A model generated the notes under the pieces. That model was not told the DNA's origin, did no database searches, and saw only the letters and a list, made by a program, of their open reading frames with translations. DNA of 49,812 nucleotides from assembly GCA_938075585.1 (NCBI GenBank), contig CALJHG010000070.1, forward strand, positions 1 to 49,812. The letters run 5' to 3'. This document shows, one piece after another, positions 1-8,523 of the stretch. The position numbers and the translations under genes are program-made. Source of the DNA: an uncultured Gammaproteobacteria bacterium (lineage in GTDB: Bacteria > Pseudomonadota > Gammaproteobacteria > Ga0077536). How positions within the stretch are numbered: the stretch's first letter is position 1; each line of letters opens with the position of its first letter.

Positions 1-507
1 CCATATATATTTTTTCAAGCCTGGTCGTTTGTCGCGCCTGGTTTATATTTAAACGAGCGCCGGTTAGCGTTACCTTTAATTATTTCGAGCACATTACTTT
101 TTTACTGCGGCATAGCGTTTGCGTATTTCGCAGTATTCCCGCTTATTTTCGGATTTTTTACCGCCGTGGCACCAGAAGGTGTCACCATAATGACTGACAT
201 TTCGCATTACTTAGATTTTGTTTTAAAGCTTTTTTTAGCCTTTGGGGCGGCGTTTGAAGTACCAGTAGCCACTTACTTAATCGTTAGAACTGGAGCCTCA
301 ACTGTTGAGTCGTTAGCGGCTAAGCGACCTTACATTATCGTAGGTTCTTTTGCATTAGGGATGGTGTTAACTCCGCCGGATGTTATCTCCCAGACTATGC
401 TTGCACTTCCCATATGGGTTTTATATGAGGTCGGATTGTTGATGTGTCGCTGGACGAAACCTGAAGCAAAAGAGGCAGATGACGATTCAACTGATACCAA
501 GAGTTAG
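1..507 (+). CDS. tatC: Sec-independent protein translocase TatC, C-terminal part (5' end outside window)
   Basis: TatC is the polytopic receptor of the twin-arginine translocase in the inner membrane; with TatB it binds folded Tat substrates. Frame 1 is open from base 1, so the gene starts before the window and the listed start at 166 (GTG) is internal. The visible 168 residues include the family motifs SFVAPGLYLNERR, FYCGIAFAYFAVFP, the periplasmic APEGV, FEVPVA and the very typical LTPPDVISQT, followed by the last membrane segments and a charged acidic cytoplasmic tail. It is convergent with rpiA, leaving only 6 bp between stops. Identification is firm; only the N-terminal third is missing. 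Confidence 0.96.
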   Translation, partial: PYIFFQAWSFVAPGLYLNERRLALPLIISSTLLFYCGIAFAYFAVFPLIFGFFTAVAPEGVTIMTDISHYLDFVLKLFLAFGAAFEVPVATYLIVRTGASTVESLAAKRPYIIVGSFALGMVLTPPDVISQTMLALPIWVLYEVGLLMCRWTKPEAKEADDDSTDTKS

Positions 508-513
508 GGGTAA

Positions 514-1170
514 TCAGATGACTTCTACTCCCTGGTCTGTTCCAATCAAAAGTTGATCGGCAGGCCTGTAAGCGAAAATCCCGTTGGATACGACTCCAGC
601 GATTTGATTCAATTTTGATTCCAGCAAAGCGGGCTCGAGGATGTTCAAGTTTTGAACATCTAGAATATAGTTATGATTATCGGTTATAAATCCCTGTCGC
701 CAATTGGGAGATCCTCCCAACTTTACTATTTCCCTAGCCACCATGCTACGAGCCATAGGAATTACCTCTACTGCTAGTGGAAATAGTCCAAGCTTTTCGA
801 CCAGTTTACTATCGTCTATTAGGCATATAAATTTCTTACTCGCACTAGCTACAATTTTTTCTCGCGTCAGCGCGCCACCACCACCTTTAATTAAGTGGCG
901 ATGTCGTGTGGCTTCGTCAGCACCATCAATATATAGGTCTAATTCAACGACAGAATCTAGTGGTACTATAGGTATCCCCAGCGATTTGAGTTGTGTTAAA
1001 GTGTTTTCGGAGCTCGCGACGGCGCCCTGAATGCGATGTTTTATTGTCTTGAGTTCCTGAATAAAGCAATCGGCGGTACTGCCGGTTCCCACGCCTATGT
1101 AGGAATCATCCTCAATATATTCGACGGCTTTTTTTGCGACCGCTTGTTTTTTATCGGACTGACTTAGCAT
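514..1170 (-). CDS. rpiA: Ribose-5-phosphate isomerase A
   Basis: Interconverts ribose 5-phosphate and ribulose 5-phosphate in the non-oxidative pentose phosphate pathway. The 218-residue length matches the family. The phosphate loop GVGTGSTADCF lies at about residues 27-37, the active-site DGADE at 82-86, and the lysine and glutamate of IKGGGGALTREKI at about 94-106. The start ATG at 1170 faces ilvA across a 64-bp divergent gap, an arrangement common in gammaproteobacteria. The 3' end converges on tatC. Nothing unusual is seen in the protein. Confidence 0.97.
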   Translation of the reverse strand: MLSQSDKKQAVAKKAVEYIEDDSYIGVGTGSTADCFIQELKTIKHRIQGAVASSENTLTQLKSLGIPIVPLDSVVELDLYIDGADEATRHRHLIKGGGGALTREKIVASASKKFICLIDDSKLVEKLGLFPLAVEVIPMARSMVAREIVKLGGSPNWRQGFITDNHNYILDVQNLNILEPALLESKLNQIAGVVSNGIFAYRPADQLLIGTDQGVEVI

Positions 1171-1234
1171 GTTAAAATTCCAAATAATTCAAAAAAATAC
1201 ATAAATCTATGTTAGCGAGTGCTATCTTAACATT

Positions 1235-2752
1235 ATGAAACATAATTACGTTGAAATGATACGTGACGCGAATGTATATGACGTCGCGCGAAAGACCCCT
1301 TTAGATTTTGCTAATTTGCTATCGCAAAGGCTTAATAATCAAATATGGCTGAAGCGAGAAGACATGCAATCTGTTTTCTCTTATAAGATTCGTGGTGCGT
1401 ATAATTTAATGTCGTCACTTACTGCCGTTGAGCTTGCCGCAGGTGTAGTAGCGGCTTCCGCAGGAAACCATGCCCAAGGTGTTGCATTGTCAGCTAAAAA
1501 GTTGCGCACAAAGGCAATTATAGTTATGCCGAAGACTACCCCCTCTATCAAAATCGACGCAGTATTTCGTTTGGGTGGTGAGGTTGTCTTACACGGTAAT
1601 AGTTACGACGACGCTAGTGAGTATGCGAAATCATTAGCTATTGAGCGGACGCTGACATACGTACCTCCATACGATCATCCGTTAGTAATTGCGGGACAAG
1701 GTACGGTTGGTTTAGAGATCCTAGAACAAGCAAATAGTGAAATAGATGCTATATTTGTTCCAGTAGGCGGTGGAGGTTTGGTTAGTGGTATAGGAGCTTA
1801 TATAAAAGAAGTTTCACCAACTATTAAATTGATCGGTGTAGAGCCAGCAGAAGCCGCAAGTATGACTGCCGCTTTAGACAGTGGTCAGCGCGTATTGCTA
1901 AACGAAATCGGTATATTTGCTGATGGTGCGGCGGTACGGCAGGTAGGAAAAGAAAATTTTTTATTAGCTCAGCGTTACGTGGATGAAATGCTTACGGTGA
2001 CGATTGATGAAATATGCGCCGCAGTTAAAGATATCTTCGAAGATACCAGATCAATAGCTGAGCCCGCAGGGGCATTGTCTCTTGCGGGAGTCAAACAATA
2101 CATTAGTAGGCATCAAGTAAAAGAAAAAAACTTTGTGTCGATATTAAGTGGCGCGAATGTCAATTTTGATCGCTTGAGGCACATAGCGGAACTAGCTGAA
2201 CTGGGCGAGGAGCGGGAGGTGCTTATCGGAGCTACTATTCCAGAAAAGCCTGGCAGCTTTAGGGATTTTTGTCACGCGCTTGGACCCAGATTGATTACAG
2301 AGTTTAATTATCGTAAATCTAACGCCGTGAATGCGAGCGTGTTTGCGGGCGTGAAAATTAAGGACCGTGAGTCAGAAAGATCGAGTCTTATTAATAATTT
2401 AACTAACAAGGGTTACGATCCCATCGATATGACGGATGACGAAGTCGCTAAGATGCATTTAAGGTTCATGGTGGGCGGACCAAGTAGTGAGGATATTAAA
2501 AACGAAAGGCTGTTGCGATTTGAGTTTCCAGAGCGCGCCGGTGCTCTTATGCTTTTTTTATCTAATTTAGGTAGCCGTTGGAACATTAGTCTCTTTCACT
2601 ATCGTAATCATGGGGCGGCATATGGGCGCGTGTTGATGGGAATCGAATTAGCGGAGCGGGACGTGCCTGAGTTTGAAGAAGAGGTGGGAAAGCTTAACAT
2701 GCCATACAAAGATGAAACCGATAATCCGGCGTATAAATTATTTTTAAGATAA
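1235..2752 (+). CDS. ilvA: Threonine deaminase, biosynthetic (two ACT-like regulatory domains)
   Basis: PLP enzyme converting threonine to 2-oxobutanoate, the first committed step of isoleucine synthesis. The Schiff-base lysine is in SYKIRGAYN (K51), the substrate loop is SAGNHAQG, and the PLP-phosphate glycine loop is PVGGGGLVSG near residue 180. The C-terminal third carries two ACT-like modules starting at IGATIPEKPGSF and LRFEFPERAGAL. This identifies the long, feedback-regulated biosynthetic form (505 residues) rather than the short catabolic TdcB form. It is divergent from rpiA. No attenuator-like leader fits in the 64-bp gap, so control is probably allosteric. Confidence 0.97.
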   Translation: MKHNYVEMIRDANVYDVARKTPLDFANLLSQRLNNQIWLKREDMQSVFSYKIRGAYNLMSSLTAVELAAGVVAASAGNHAQGVALSAKKLRTKAIIVMPKTTPSIKIDAVFRLGGEVVLHGNSYDDASEYAKSLAIERTLTYVPPYDHPLVIAGQGTVGLEILEQANSEIDAIFVPVGGGGLVSGIGAYIKEVSPTIKLIGVEPAEAASMTAALDSGQRVLLNEIGIFADGAAVRQVGKENFLLAQRYVDEMLTVTIDEICAAVKDIFEDTRSIAEPAGALSLAGVKQYISRHQVKEKNFVSILSGANVNFDRLRHIAELAELGEEREVLIGATIPEKPGSFRDFCHALGPRLITEFNYRKSNAVNASVFAGVKIKDRESERSSLINNLTNKGYDPIDMTDDEVAKMHLRFMVGGPSSEDIKNERLLRFEFPERAGALMLFLSNLGSRWNISLFHYRNHGAAYGRVLMGIELAERDVPEFEEEVGKLNMPYKDETDNPAYKLFLR

Positions 2753-2858
2753 TTAGCACAGTGTAAGCACGCATGTTTAACTGGTAATATTACAATAACT
2801 ATTTATAGTATAGATTGCGGTGCGGCCAAGGGTGTGTTGATTTTGGATACTTTTTAGC

Positions 2859-3293
2859 ATGAATAAAAAAGATGATTCAGATCAGATATTAGCTGAGTTC
2901 ACCAGTCGACCCAGATTTTACTCAGTATTTTTAGTAACTAGTCTAGCCAAAACTGTAGAGTTTTATTGCGATATTTTAGGATGCCGGTTGATTCATCTTG
3001 CAGCAAACGAAGTAGAGATAGATTTTTTCGGTAACCATGTATGTGGACAATTAGTGAAGACGCTACCTGGCAGTGAGCACTCCGAAAATCGAAGACCGAG
3101 CAACCACCCCTCTTTTGGTTTAGTTATGAGTTCGACGGATTGGCATAGAGCAGTTGATCACATGAATTATATTGGTGTTAAGTTTTTCCTAGAGCCCACT
3201 GTGGAATCTGATAGTGCGGGAAAAGAGCATGCATTATTTTTGCTAGAAGATCCTTCAGGAAATATTTTAGAATTTAAGTCTGGTGCTAGTTAG
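2859..3293 (+). CDS. VOC (glyoxalase/dioxygenase fold) family protein
   Basis: A 144-residue single-chain protein of the vicinal oxygen chelate superfamily. The first beta-alpha-beta unit reads FYSVFLVTSLAKTVEFYCDILG and the terminal unit ends LLEDPSGNILEFK, the hallmark end of VOC domains. Metal ligands cannot be assigned safely, and the substrate is unknown. It resembles a widespread group of stand-alone VOC proteins annotated only as glyoxalase-like. No strong ribosome-binding site precedes the ATG. Its last 8 bases overlap the end of trpC on the other strand. I do not claim glyoxalase I activity. Confidence 0.85.
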   Translation: MNKKDDSDQILAEFTSRPRFYSVFLVTSLAKTVEFYCDILGCRLIHLAANEVEIDFFGNHVCGQLVKTLPGSEHSENRRPSNHPSFGLVMSSTDWHRAVDHMNYIGVKFFLEPTVESDSAGKEHALFLLEDPSGNILEFKSGAS

Positions 3294-4086
3294 GCCCTAA
3301 ACTAAACAACTTTTTAAGAGCTTCACCGGGCTGATTCGTTTTCATGAAGGCCTCTCCTACCAAAAAAGAGTTAATTCCGTTTTCTCTAAGTGTCTTTATA
3401 TTTTCTGATGAGACTATGCCTGATTCAGTTACTAATAACTTAGATTCAGGAATAAGTTTTTTTAGTTCAATGGTAGTCTTAATATCTGTTTTAAAAGTTT
3501 TTAAATCTCTATTGTTTATCCCTATAATAGCGTCTGGGATAGCCATTGCGATTTCAAGTTCTTCACTATTATGTGCTTCAACTAATACATCCATTCCGAG
3601 AGAATAGCTGAGTGATGAAAGTTCTTTTATTTGTGAAGTACTCAGACAGGCTACTATCAGAAGAATACAGTCAGCCCCGATGTTTCGGGATTCGATAATT
3701 TGGTACGGATCGATCATAAAATCTTTTCGCAGAATTGGTAAACTGCAGGCGCGCTTAGCAGCGGCAAGGTGTTGATCTGCTCCCTGAAAATAGTTGGTGT
3801 CGGTAAGGACTGAAATACAGGAAGCGCCTCCGATCTGGTATTGATTAGCGACAGCTGCAGGGTCATAGTTTTGGCAAATTACTCCTTTACTTGGAGAAGC
3901 TTTTTTACACTCTGCTATGATGGCGGGTTTTCCTCGTTTAATTGAATTTAAAAGGCTCTTCTTAAAGCCTCTGGGTTCAGCAATAGACTTTATTGCACTC
4001 TCAAGTGAGCTAAGCGAGATATTTTTTTTCCGCTGCAAAATTTCGTCTCTTTTAGTACTTATGATTTTTTTGAGTATGTCTGTCAT
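3286..4086 (-). CDS. trpC: Indole-3-glycerol-phosphate synthase
   Basis: Closes the indole ring from carboxyphenylamino-deoxyribulose phosphate in tryptophan synthesis. It is a monofunctional TIM barrel of 266 residues, not fused to TrpF. Diagnostic segments in order are IAECKKASPSKG (about 57-68, catalytic lysine region), LRKDFMIDPYQ, VEAHN, IGINNRDL and VTESGI, with the phosphate-binding LVGEAFM near the C-terminus. It is the last gene of the rpe-gph-trpG-trpD-trpC run, 13 bp after trpD. Its stop overlaps the VOC gene, so no room is left for a conventional terminator between them. Confidence 0.97.
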   Translation of the reverse strand: MTDILKKIISTKRDEILQRKKNISLSSLESAIKSIAEPRGFKKSLLNSIKRGKPAIIAECKKASPSKGVICQNYDPAAVANQYQIGGASCISVLTDTNYFQGADQHLAAAKRACSLPILRKDFMIDPYQIIESRNIGADCILLIVACLSTSQIKELSSLSYSLGMDVLVEAHNSEELEIAMAIPDAIIGINNRDLKTFKTDIKTTIELKKLIPESKLLVTESGIVSSENIKTLRENGINSFLVGEAFMKTNQPGEALKKLFSLGPN

Positions 4087-4099
4087 AGAGTTTTTACTA

Positions 4100-5122
4100 T
4101 TATCCTCTTACGGTTTTTGTGTAAAGGATGAAGTCATTAAACGTCTTCTTAGCAGAGCCTGTTTGAAGCGCTTCTAAAGCCATTGAAAAACCACTTTTTA
4201 TACTATCGCAGATACCAGCCACGTAGATTGCGGCTCCAGCATTCACCGCAACTATATTTGTAGCAGGTCCGACTGCCCCGTCAAACACGGCATTGATGAT
4301 TCTCAGGCTTTCAGTTGGATTAGTCGCTATTAGACTTTGAGTATCCTGTGGCTCTAGACCGAAATACTGAGGATTTATTGTAAAGGTATTTATAGTTCCC
4401 TCAGTAATTTCCGCAATGTGGGTATCGACAGAGACACTAATTTCGTCCATGCCATCATCTGAGCACACGACTAGCCCGTGTTTAGTGCCTAGTTTGCTCA
4501 ATACTTCAGCCACACTTTTGATCCAACTTTTTTCGAAAACACCCATGACTTGGCGATCTGCGCCGGCTGGGTTAGTCATAGGCCCAAGGATATTAAATAG
4601 GGTCCGTGATCCGATCTGTTTGCGAACTTTTCCAGCAAATCGAGTTGCGCCATGGTGCGAAGGTGCAAACATAAAGCCAATTCCTACAGAGTTAATACAT
4701 TCGGCAATCTGCTTAGTAGAGAGATCGATTTTTGCTCCAGCAATCTCTAAAAGGTCAGCGCTACCACTGGAGCTGCTGGCAGCTCTATTGCCGTGCTTTG
4801 CCACATGTCCACCACATGCTGCTACAACGACAGCCGCTGCGGTGGAAATATTAAATGTATGGCTGCCGTCTCCTCCGGTGCCGCATGTATCAACAAGCGG
4901 ATAAGTGTCTATATTTACAGAGGATGCAAAATCTCTCATTATGGTTGCGGCCGCAGCTATTTCTTCGGTTGTTTCTCCCTTCATACGCATGGCTACTAGG
5001 AATGCCGCAATTTGTACCTCCGATATTTTTCCTTTCATCATAGCCGTCATGATTTTACTCATGGTGTCGAAAGATAGATTAGTGCCCTCGGTTACTTCTT
5101 TTATTGATACACTGATGTCCAC
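4100..5122 (-). CDS. trpD: Anthranilate phosphoribosyltransferase
   Basis: Transfers phosphoribose from PRPP to anthranilate, the second step of tryptophan synthesis. It is a stand-alone 340-residue enzyme rather than a TrpG-TrpD fusion. The PRPP-binding loop CGTGGDGSHTFNIST begins at residue 80, KHGNRAASSSSGSAD at about 109-123, and the anthranilate-side SPSHHGATRF-like segment appears here as APSHHGATRF. GPMTNPAG and a VCSDDGMDEIS segment follow. It lies 15 bp downstream of trpG and 13 bp upstream of trpC, so translation within one operon is expected. Confidence 0.97.
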   Translation of the reverse strand: MDISVSIKEVTEGTNLSFDTMSKIMTAMMKGKISEVQIAAFLVAMRMKGETTEEIAAAATIMRDFASSVNIDTYPLVDTCGTGGDGSHTFNISTAAAVVVAACGGHVAKHGNRAASSSSGSADLLEIAGAKIDLSTKQIAECINSVGIGFMFAPSHHGATRFAGKVRKQIGSRTLFNILGPMTNPAGADRQVMGVFEKSWIKSVAEVLSKLGTKHGLVVCSDDGMDEISVSVDTHIAEITEGTINTFTINPQYFGLEPQDTQSLIATNPTESLRIINAVFDGAVGPATNIVAVNAGAAIYVAGICDSIKSGFSMALEALQTGSAKKTFNDFILYTKTVRG

Positions 5123-5137
5123 AAGTATTATAATATC

Positions 5138-5716
5138 CTAGAGTTTTAGAAAATTGCTGAGTAAATCATATCCAAATTCAGTTGAAATGGATTCTGGGTG
5201 GAATTGTACTCCAGATACTGGAAGATCTTTATGAGATATACCCATGATTTCGTCTTTGGCACCATTTTTGTCCTCAGTCCACGCAGTAATTTCAAAACAA
5301 TTAGCTAACGATTCTTTTTGCGCCACTAGAGAATGGTATCTCATAACTTTATATGGATTCGGTATATTTTGAAATAGTCCTGATTGTTTGTGGTGAATCA
5401 AAGAAGTTTTACCATGCATTACGTTTCGAGCATGGACTATTTTTGTCCCGAAGGCTTGCGCGATAGTCTGGTGCCCTAAACAAACTCCGAGAATCGGTAT
5501 AGTTTGATGAAAGTGATTGACTATATCCAGTGAAATACCTGCCTGATCTGGCGAGCAAGGACCTGGTGATATAATTATTTTACTTGGTTTGAGACGCTTT
5601 ATTTTCTCTACCGTGATCGCATCGTTTCGGGCAACCACCACTTTATGGTCAAGCTCGCCTATATATTGCACAAGATTGTATGTGAACGAATCATAGTTAT
5701 CGATCATCAGTATCAT
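5138..5716 (-). CDS. trpG: Anthranilate synthase glutamine amidotransferase component (TrpG/PabA type)
   Basis: Supplies ammonia from glutamine to the chorismate-binding TrpE subunit. The triad of class I amidotransferases is visible: nucleophile Cys79 in GVCLGHQ, and His and Glu in VQFHPES near residue 172. The start motif MILMIDNYDSFTYNL is typical of TrpG and PabA. Placement directly before trpD favours TrpG, but many bacteria use one amphibolic subunit for both anthranilate and aminodeoxychorismate synthesis. Its partner TrpE, usually encoded just upstream in relatives, is absent here: gph ends only 16 bp before this start. Confidence 0.93.
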   Translation of the reverse strand: MILMIDNYDSFTYNLVQYIGELDHKVVVARNDAITVEKIKRLKPSKIIISPGPCSPDQAGISLDIVNHFHQTIPILGVCLGHQTIAQAFGTKIVHARNVMHGKTSLIHHKQSGLFQNIPNPYKVMRYHSLVAQKESLANCFEITAWTEDKNGAKDEIMGISHKDLPVSGVQFHPESISTEFGYDLLSNFLKL

Positions 5717-5732
5717 TCTAATAGCACCTATT

Positions 5733-6416
5733 TTAATCAGACCCTATTGAAAGAGACATTATAGCTTTAGGGAGCTCTTCCATTGAGTGAATTGTTTTAT
5801 CAGGATTCTGCGTTGACAAATCGACGTCACCTGAGTAGCCGTAGGTGACGCATATAGACTTAACGCCAGCATTTTGCGCAGCGTTTAAATCTGTTATTGA
5901 GTCTCCTATCATGGTGGTATTTTCTCTTCGAATACCTAAGTGTTTCATAGCATAGATTATTGGTTCCGGAGCAGGCTTTTTTTTTGGCAAGCTATCGCCG
6001 CCGATAACAACGGCGAAATACTTAAATAGATCGGCAGTTTTTAGAAGAGAAATTGCGAATTCATAAGGTTTATTGGTGATACAGCCCAAATATATTTTAC
6101 GGTTTTTTAATTCGTCCAGGGTTTCTGTCACCTTAGGGTATATTTTTGATTTAACAAAGATATTGTTTGCATAATTATTTAGGAATATTTTTGAAACTTG
6201 GTCATATAAATCCTTATCAGCGATGCCTTCATATTCTCTGGTGATGGCTCGATGTACAAGTCGTTTAGAGCCCTCTCCGATGTAGGATCTAACCAAGTGT
6301 TCGCCTACGGCTGGAAGAGCGCAGACAGTTAAAGCAGAATCTAACGCAAGAGATATATCTGGTGCGCTGTCCACGAGTGTCCCATCAAGATCAAACAAGG
6401 CGAGGAGTTGAGACAT
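5733..6416 (-). CDS. gph: Phosphoglycolate phosphatase (HAD superfamily)
   Basis: Hydrolyses 2-phosphoglycolate, for example from DNA 3'-end repair. HAD motif I is LFDLDGTLVDSAPD, motif II is in CITNKP, and motif IV is MIGDSITDLNAA. The ORF track starts at 6455, but that would overlap rpe by 38 bp. I prefer the internal ATG at 6416, which places the protein start MSQLLALFDLDG like other Gph proteins and sits one base after the rpe stop, giving 227 residues. It is translated within the rpe-gph-trp operon. Specificity among HAD phosphatases rests mainly on the rpe-gph-trp context. Confidence 0.92.
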   Translation of the reverse strand: MSQLLALFDLDGTLVDSAPDISLALDSALTVCALPAVGEHLVRSYIGEGSKRLVHRAITREYEGIADKDLYDQVSKIFLNNYANNIFVKSKIYPKVTETLDELKNRKIYLGCITNKPYEFAISLLKTADLFKYFAVVIGGDSLPKKKPAPEPIIYAMKHLGIRRENTTMIGDSITDLNAAQNAGVKSICVTYGYSGDVDLSTQNPDKTIHSMEELPKAIMSLSIGSD

Positions 6417-6417
6417 G

Positions 6418-7092
6418 TTAGTTATGTTTATTAATTGCGGCTCGCAGCTTTTCAATGATTTCCATATAGTCCGGTTGACTAAAGATGGCGGAGCCTGCTA
6501 CGAAAGTATCAGCGCCCGCATTAGCAATTTCTGCAATATTTTCGAGTTTCACCCCCCCGTCTACTTCTAGCCGAATTTCATGCTCGGAATTATCAATTAA
6601 TTCCCGCAGGTCTTTGATTTTATCTAATGTGTTCCTAATAAATGACTGACCTCCGAAACCGGGATTTACTGACATTAGGAGCACAACGTCAAGTTTATCC
6701 ATTACGTGGGTTAGGTGAGTTAGAGGAGTTGCAGGATTCAGAACTAGGCCAGCTTTGCATCCAGCGTCTCGAATTTGCTGGAGGTTACGATGAATATGCT
6801 CACTTGCCTCCGGATGAAAAGTAATAATATCTGCCCCAGCTGCGGCAAATTCATTAATGAGTCGGTCGACTGGTTTGACCATCAAGTGTACGTCAATTGG
6901 AGACGTTACTCCATGAGTTTTGAGGGCAGCGCATACCATCGGACCAATCGTCAGGTTTGGGACATAGTGGTTATCCATAACGTCAAAATGTATCCAATCG
7001 GCCCCACCGGCAATTACTGAGTCAACCTCTTCACCAAGTTTGGCAAAATTAGCGGATAGGATTGATGGGGCAATGATTGGATGTAATTTCAT
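6418..7092 (-). CDS. rpe: Ribulose-phosphate 3-epimerase
   Basis: Interconverts ribulose 5-phosphate and xylulose 5-phosphate. It is a 224-residue TIM barrel with all signatures: [27 protein letters not shown] (metal ligand His and Asp), [20 protein letters not shown], and EVDGGV (catalytic Asp), then GSAIF at the phosphate site. A purine-rich AGGGA precedes the ATG. It appears to be the first gene of the minus-strand operon through trpC. A TATAAT hexamer in the correct orientation lies at 7191-7196 in the upstream gap, but without a convincing -35. Confidence 0.97.
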   Translation of the reverse strand: MKLHPIIAPSILSANFAKLGEEVDSVIAGGADWIHFDVMDNHYVPNLTIGPMVCAALKTHGVTSPIDVHLMVKPVDRLINEFAAAGADIITFHPEASEHIHRNLQQIRDAGCKAGLVLNPATPLTHLTHVMDKLDVVLLMSVNPGFGGQSFIRNTLDKIKDLRELIDNSEHEIRLEVDGGVKLENIAEIANAGADTFVAGSAIFSQPDYMEIIEKLRAAINKHN

Positions 7093-7299
7093 TTTTTAGT
7101 CCCTTAATCTCATGGCGTTGAGTTTTCCCGAAGCATCAGCCTGCTTCAGGCTCATACAGTACATTGATACACACTCTAACGGGTTACAGCATTATAAGGT
7201 TAAAAGAACTTCTTTTGTAGCTGCGACAGAAGATGAATATTTTTCTCAATCATGAACACCTATAGATTAAAAGTATTATTTATTTGGCGCGTCAGGATT

Positions 7300-8361
7300 T
7301 CATAAGTCATGTTCCATTTGAGTTATAGCCCATTCGATATGCTCTCGAACCATTTTGTCTGGAAAAAATTTCCGTTCGTAAAGTGCTAAGAGTGTTTTGC
7401 GCGAATAGGGACTATTTCCTAGTGCAACGGCAAGATTACGGACCCACTGTTCATAAGAGACTCTTCTGATAGCAGAACCCCTTGTAAGCAGTTCAAATTC
7501 GTCACGATTCAGTGAAAATAGTTCTAATAATGTTCTGTTATTAAGCCCAGAGCGAGGCAAGAAATCTTTGATTGGGGTTACTTTAGCGTATTTATTCCAT
7601 GGACAAAAAAGTTGACAATCATCGCACCCAAAAATCCGATTACCGATAGAGGTTCTAAGTTCCGTAGGGATCGCGTCTTTTGATTCTATGGTTAGGTATG
7701 ATATGCATTTTGTAGCATCTAATTTATACGGTGAAATAATCGCCTTTGTAGGACAAACATCTATACAGCTGACGCAGGTTCCGCAGTGATTTTTTTTTAA
7801 TCCGGCAGTTGTATCTAAAGGCAAGTCAGTAAATATCTCTCCCAGGAAAAACATCGAACCATCTGCTTTATTGATAAGGTTTGTGTGCTTCCCGATCCAT
7901 CCTAAACCACTGTTTCGGGCAAGTGCCCTTTCAAGAATAGGTGCACTATCAGTGAATGCTCTGTATCCAAAGTGGCCAATTTTATCATTTAGTTTTCGGG
8001 CGAGTTGTCGTAATTTACCTCTTAACACTTTATGGTAGTCTCGTCCTAATGCGTAACGCGATACATAAGCGAGGCGAGGATCTTCGAGCACGGATACTGC
8101 ATCATCTAATGCTTCGGGCAGATAATTGGCGCGTACGGTAATAACGCAGGTAGTATTGGGGACTAATTTTGAAGGATCTAATCTTTTATCTTTATTCTTT
8201 TCTAGGTACGACATAGAACCGTGATACCCATTTTGTATCCAATTTTCCAGCTGATTGAAATCCTCTTTTAGGTCAAGGCCAGCAACCCCTAAGCCTTGAA
8301 ATCCTAGTTCATATGACCAGTTTTTCAGATCAACGAGAATTTTAGAACTGTCTAGCATCAT
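7300..8361 (-). CDS. queG: Epoxyqueuosine reductase
   Basis: Last step of queuosine tRNA modification: reduces epoxyqueuosine to queuosine with a cobalamin and two [4Fe-4S] clusters. The 353-residue protein shows the ferredoxin-like cysteine sets HCGTCVSCIDVCPTKAI (about residues 192-208) and CDDCQLFCPWNK (about 246-257). The conserved cobalamin/active-site stretch DSAPILERALA and GWIGKHTNLI are also present. It stands alone, with gaps on both sides and divergent from the permease gene at 8524. It is one of several Fe-S enzymes in this window that would depend on the SUF operon. Confidence 0.95.
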   Translation of the reverse strand: MMLDSSKILVDLKNWSYELGFQGLGVAGLDLKEDFNQLENWIQNGYHGSMSYLEKNKDKRLDPSKLVPNTTCVITVRANYLPEALDDAVSVLEDPRLAYVSRYALGRDYHKVLRGKLRQLARKLNDKIGHFGYRAFTDSAPILERALARNSGLGWIGKHTNLINKADGSMFFLGEIFTDLPLDTTAGLKKNHCGTCVSCIDVCPTKAIISPYKLDATKCISYLTIESKDAIPTELRTSIGNRIFGCDDCQLFCPWNKYAKVTPIKDFLPRSGLNNRTLLELFSLNRDEFELLTRGSAIRRVSYEQWVRNLAVALGNSPYSRKTLLALYERKFFPDKMVREHIEWAITQMEHDL

Positions 8362-8523
8362 ATTGTGGGATGGTACATTTACTTGTCTAATATCATCATA
8401 AAACGATCGGCAATAAAATCCAGCGACTCAAGTGTAGATCACGCCAGGATTACAGATTAACAGCCTTGACGCTTAAATTTTGTTATTGTAGTACATTGAC
8501 TTAAATTTGGCTGGTGTAACGAT

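Noticed and set aside
1171-1234. Leader peptide or attenuator before ilvA
   Set aside because: The 64-bp gap has no ORF with Ile/Leu/Val codons and no hairpin with a T-tract.
2859-3293. Assigning the VOC gene as lactoylglutathione lyase (gloA)
   Set aside because: The fold is clear but the GloA metal-ligand and glutathione-site pattern cannot be matched; only a superfamily call is safe.
4416-4904. 162-residue plus-strand ORF inside trpD
   Set aside because: It is the antisense of conserved TrpD motifs; composition is typical of a shadow frame.
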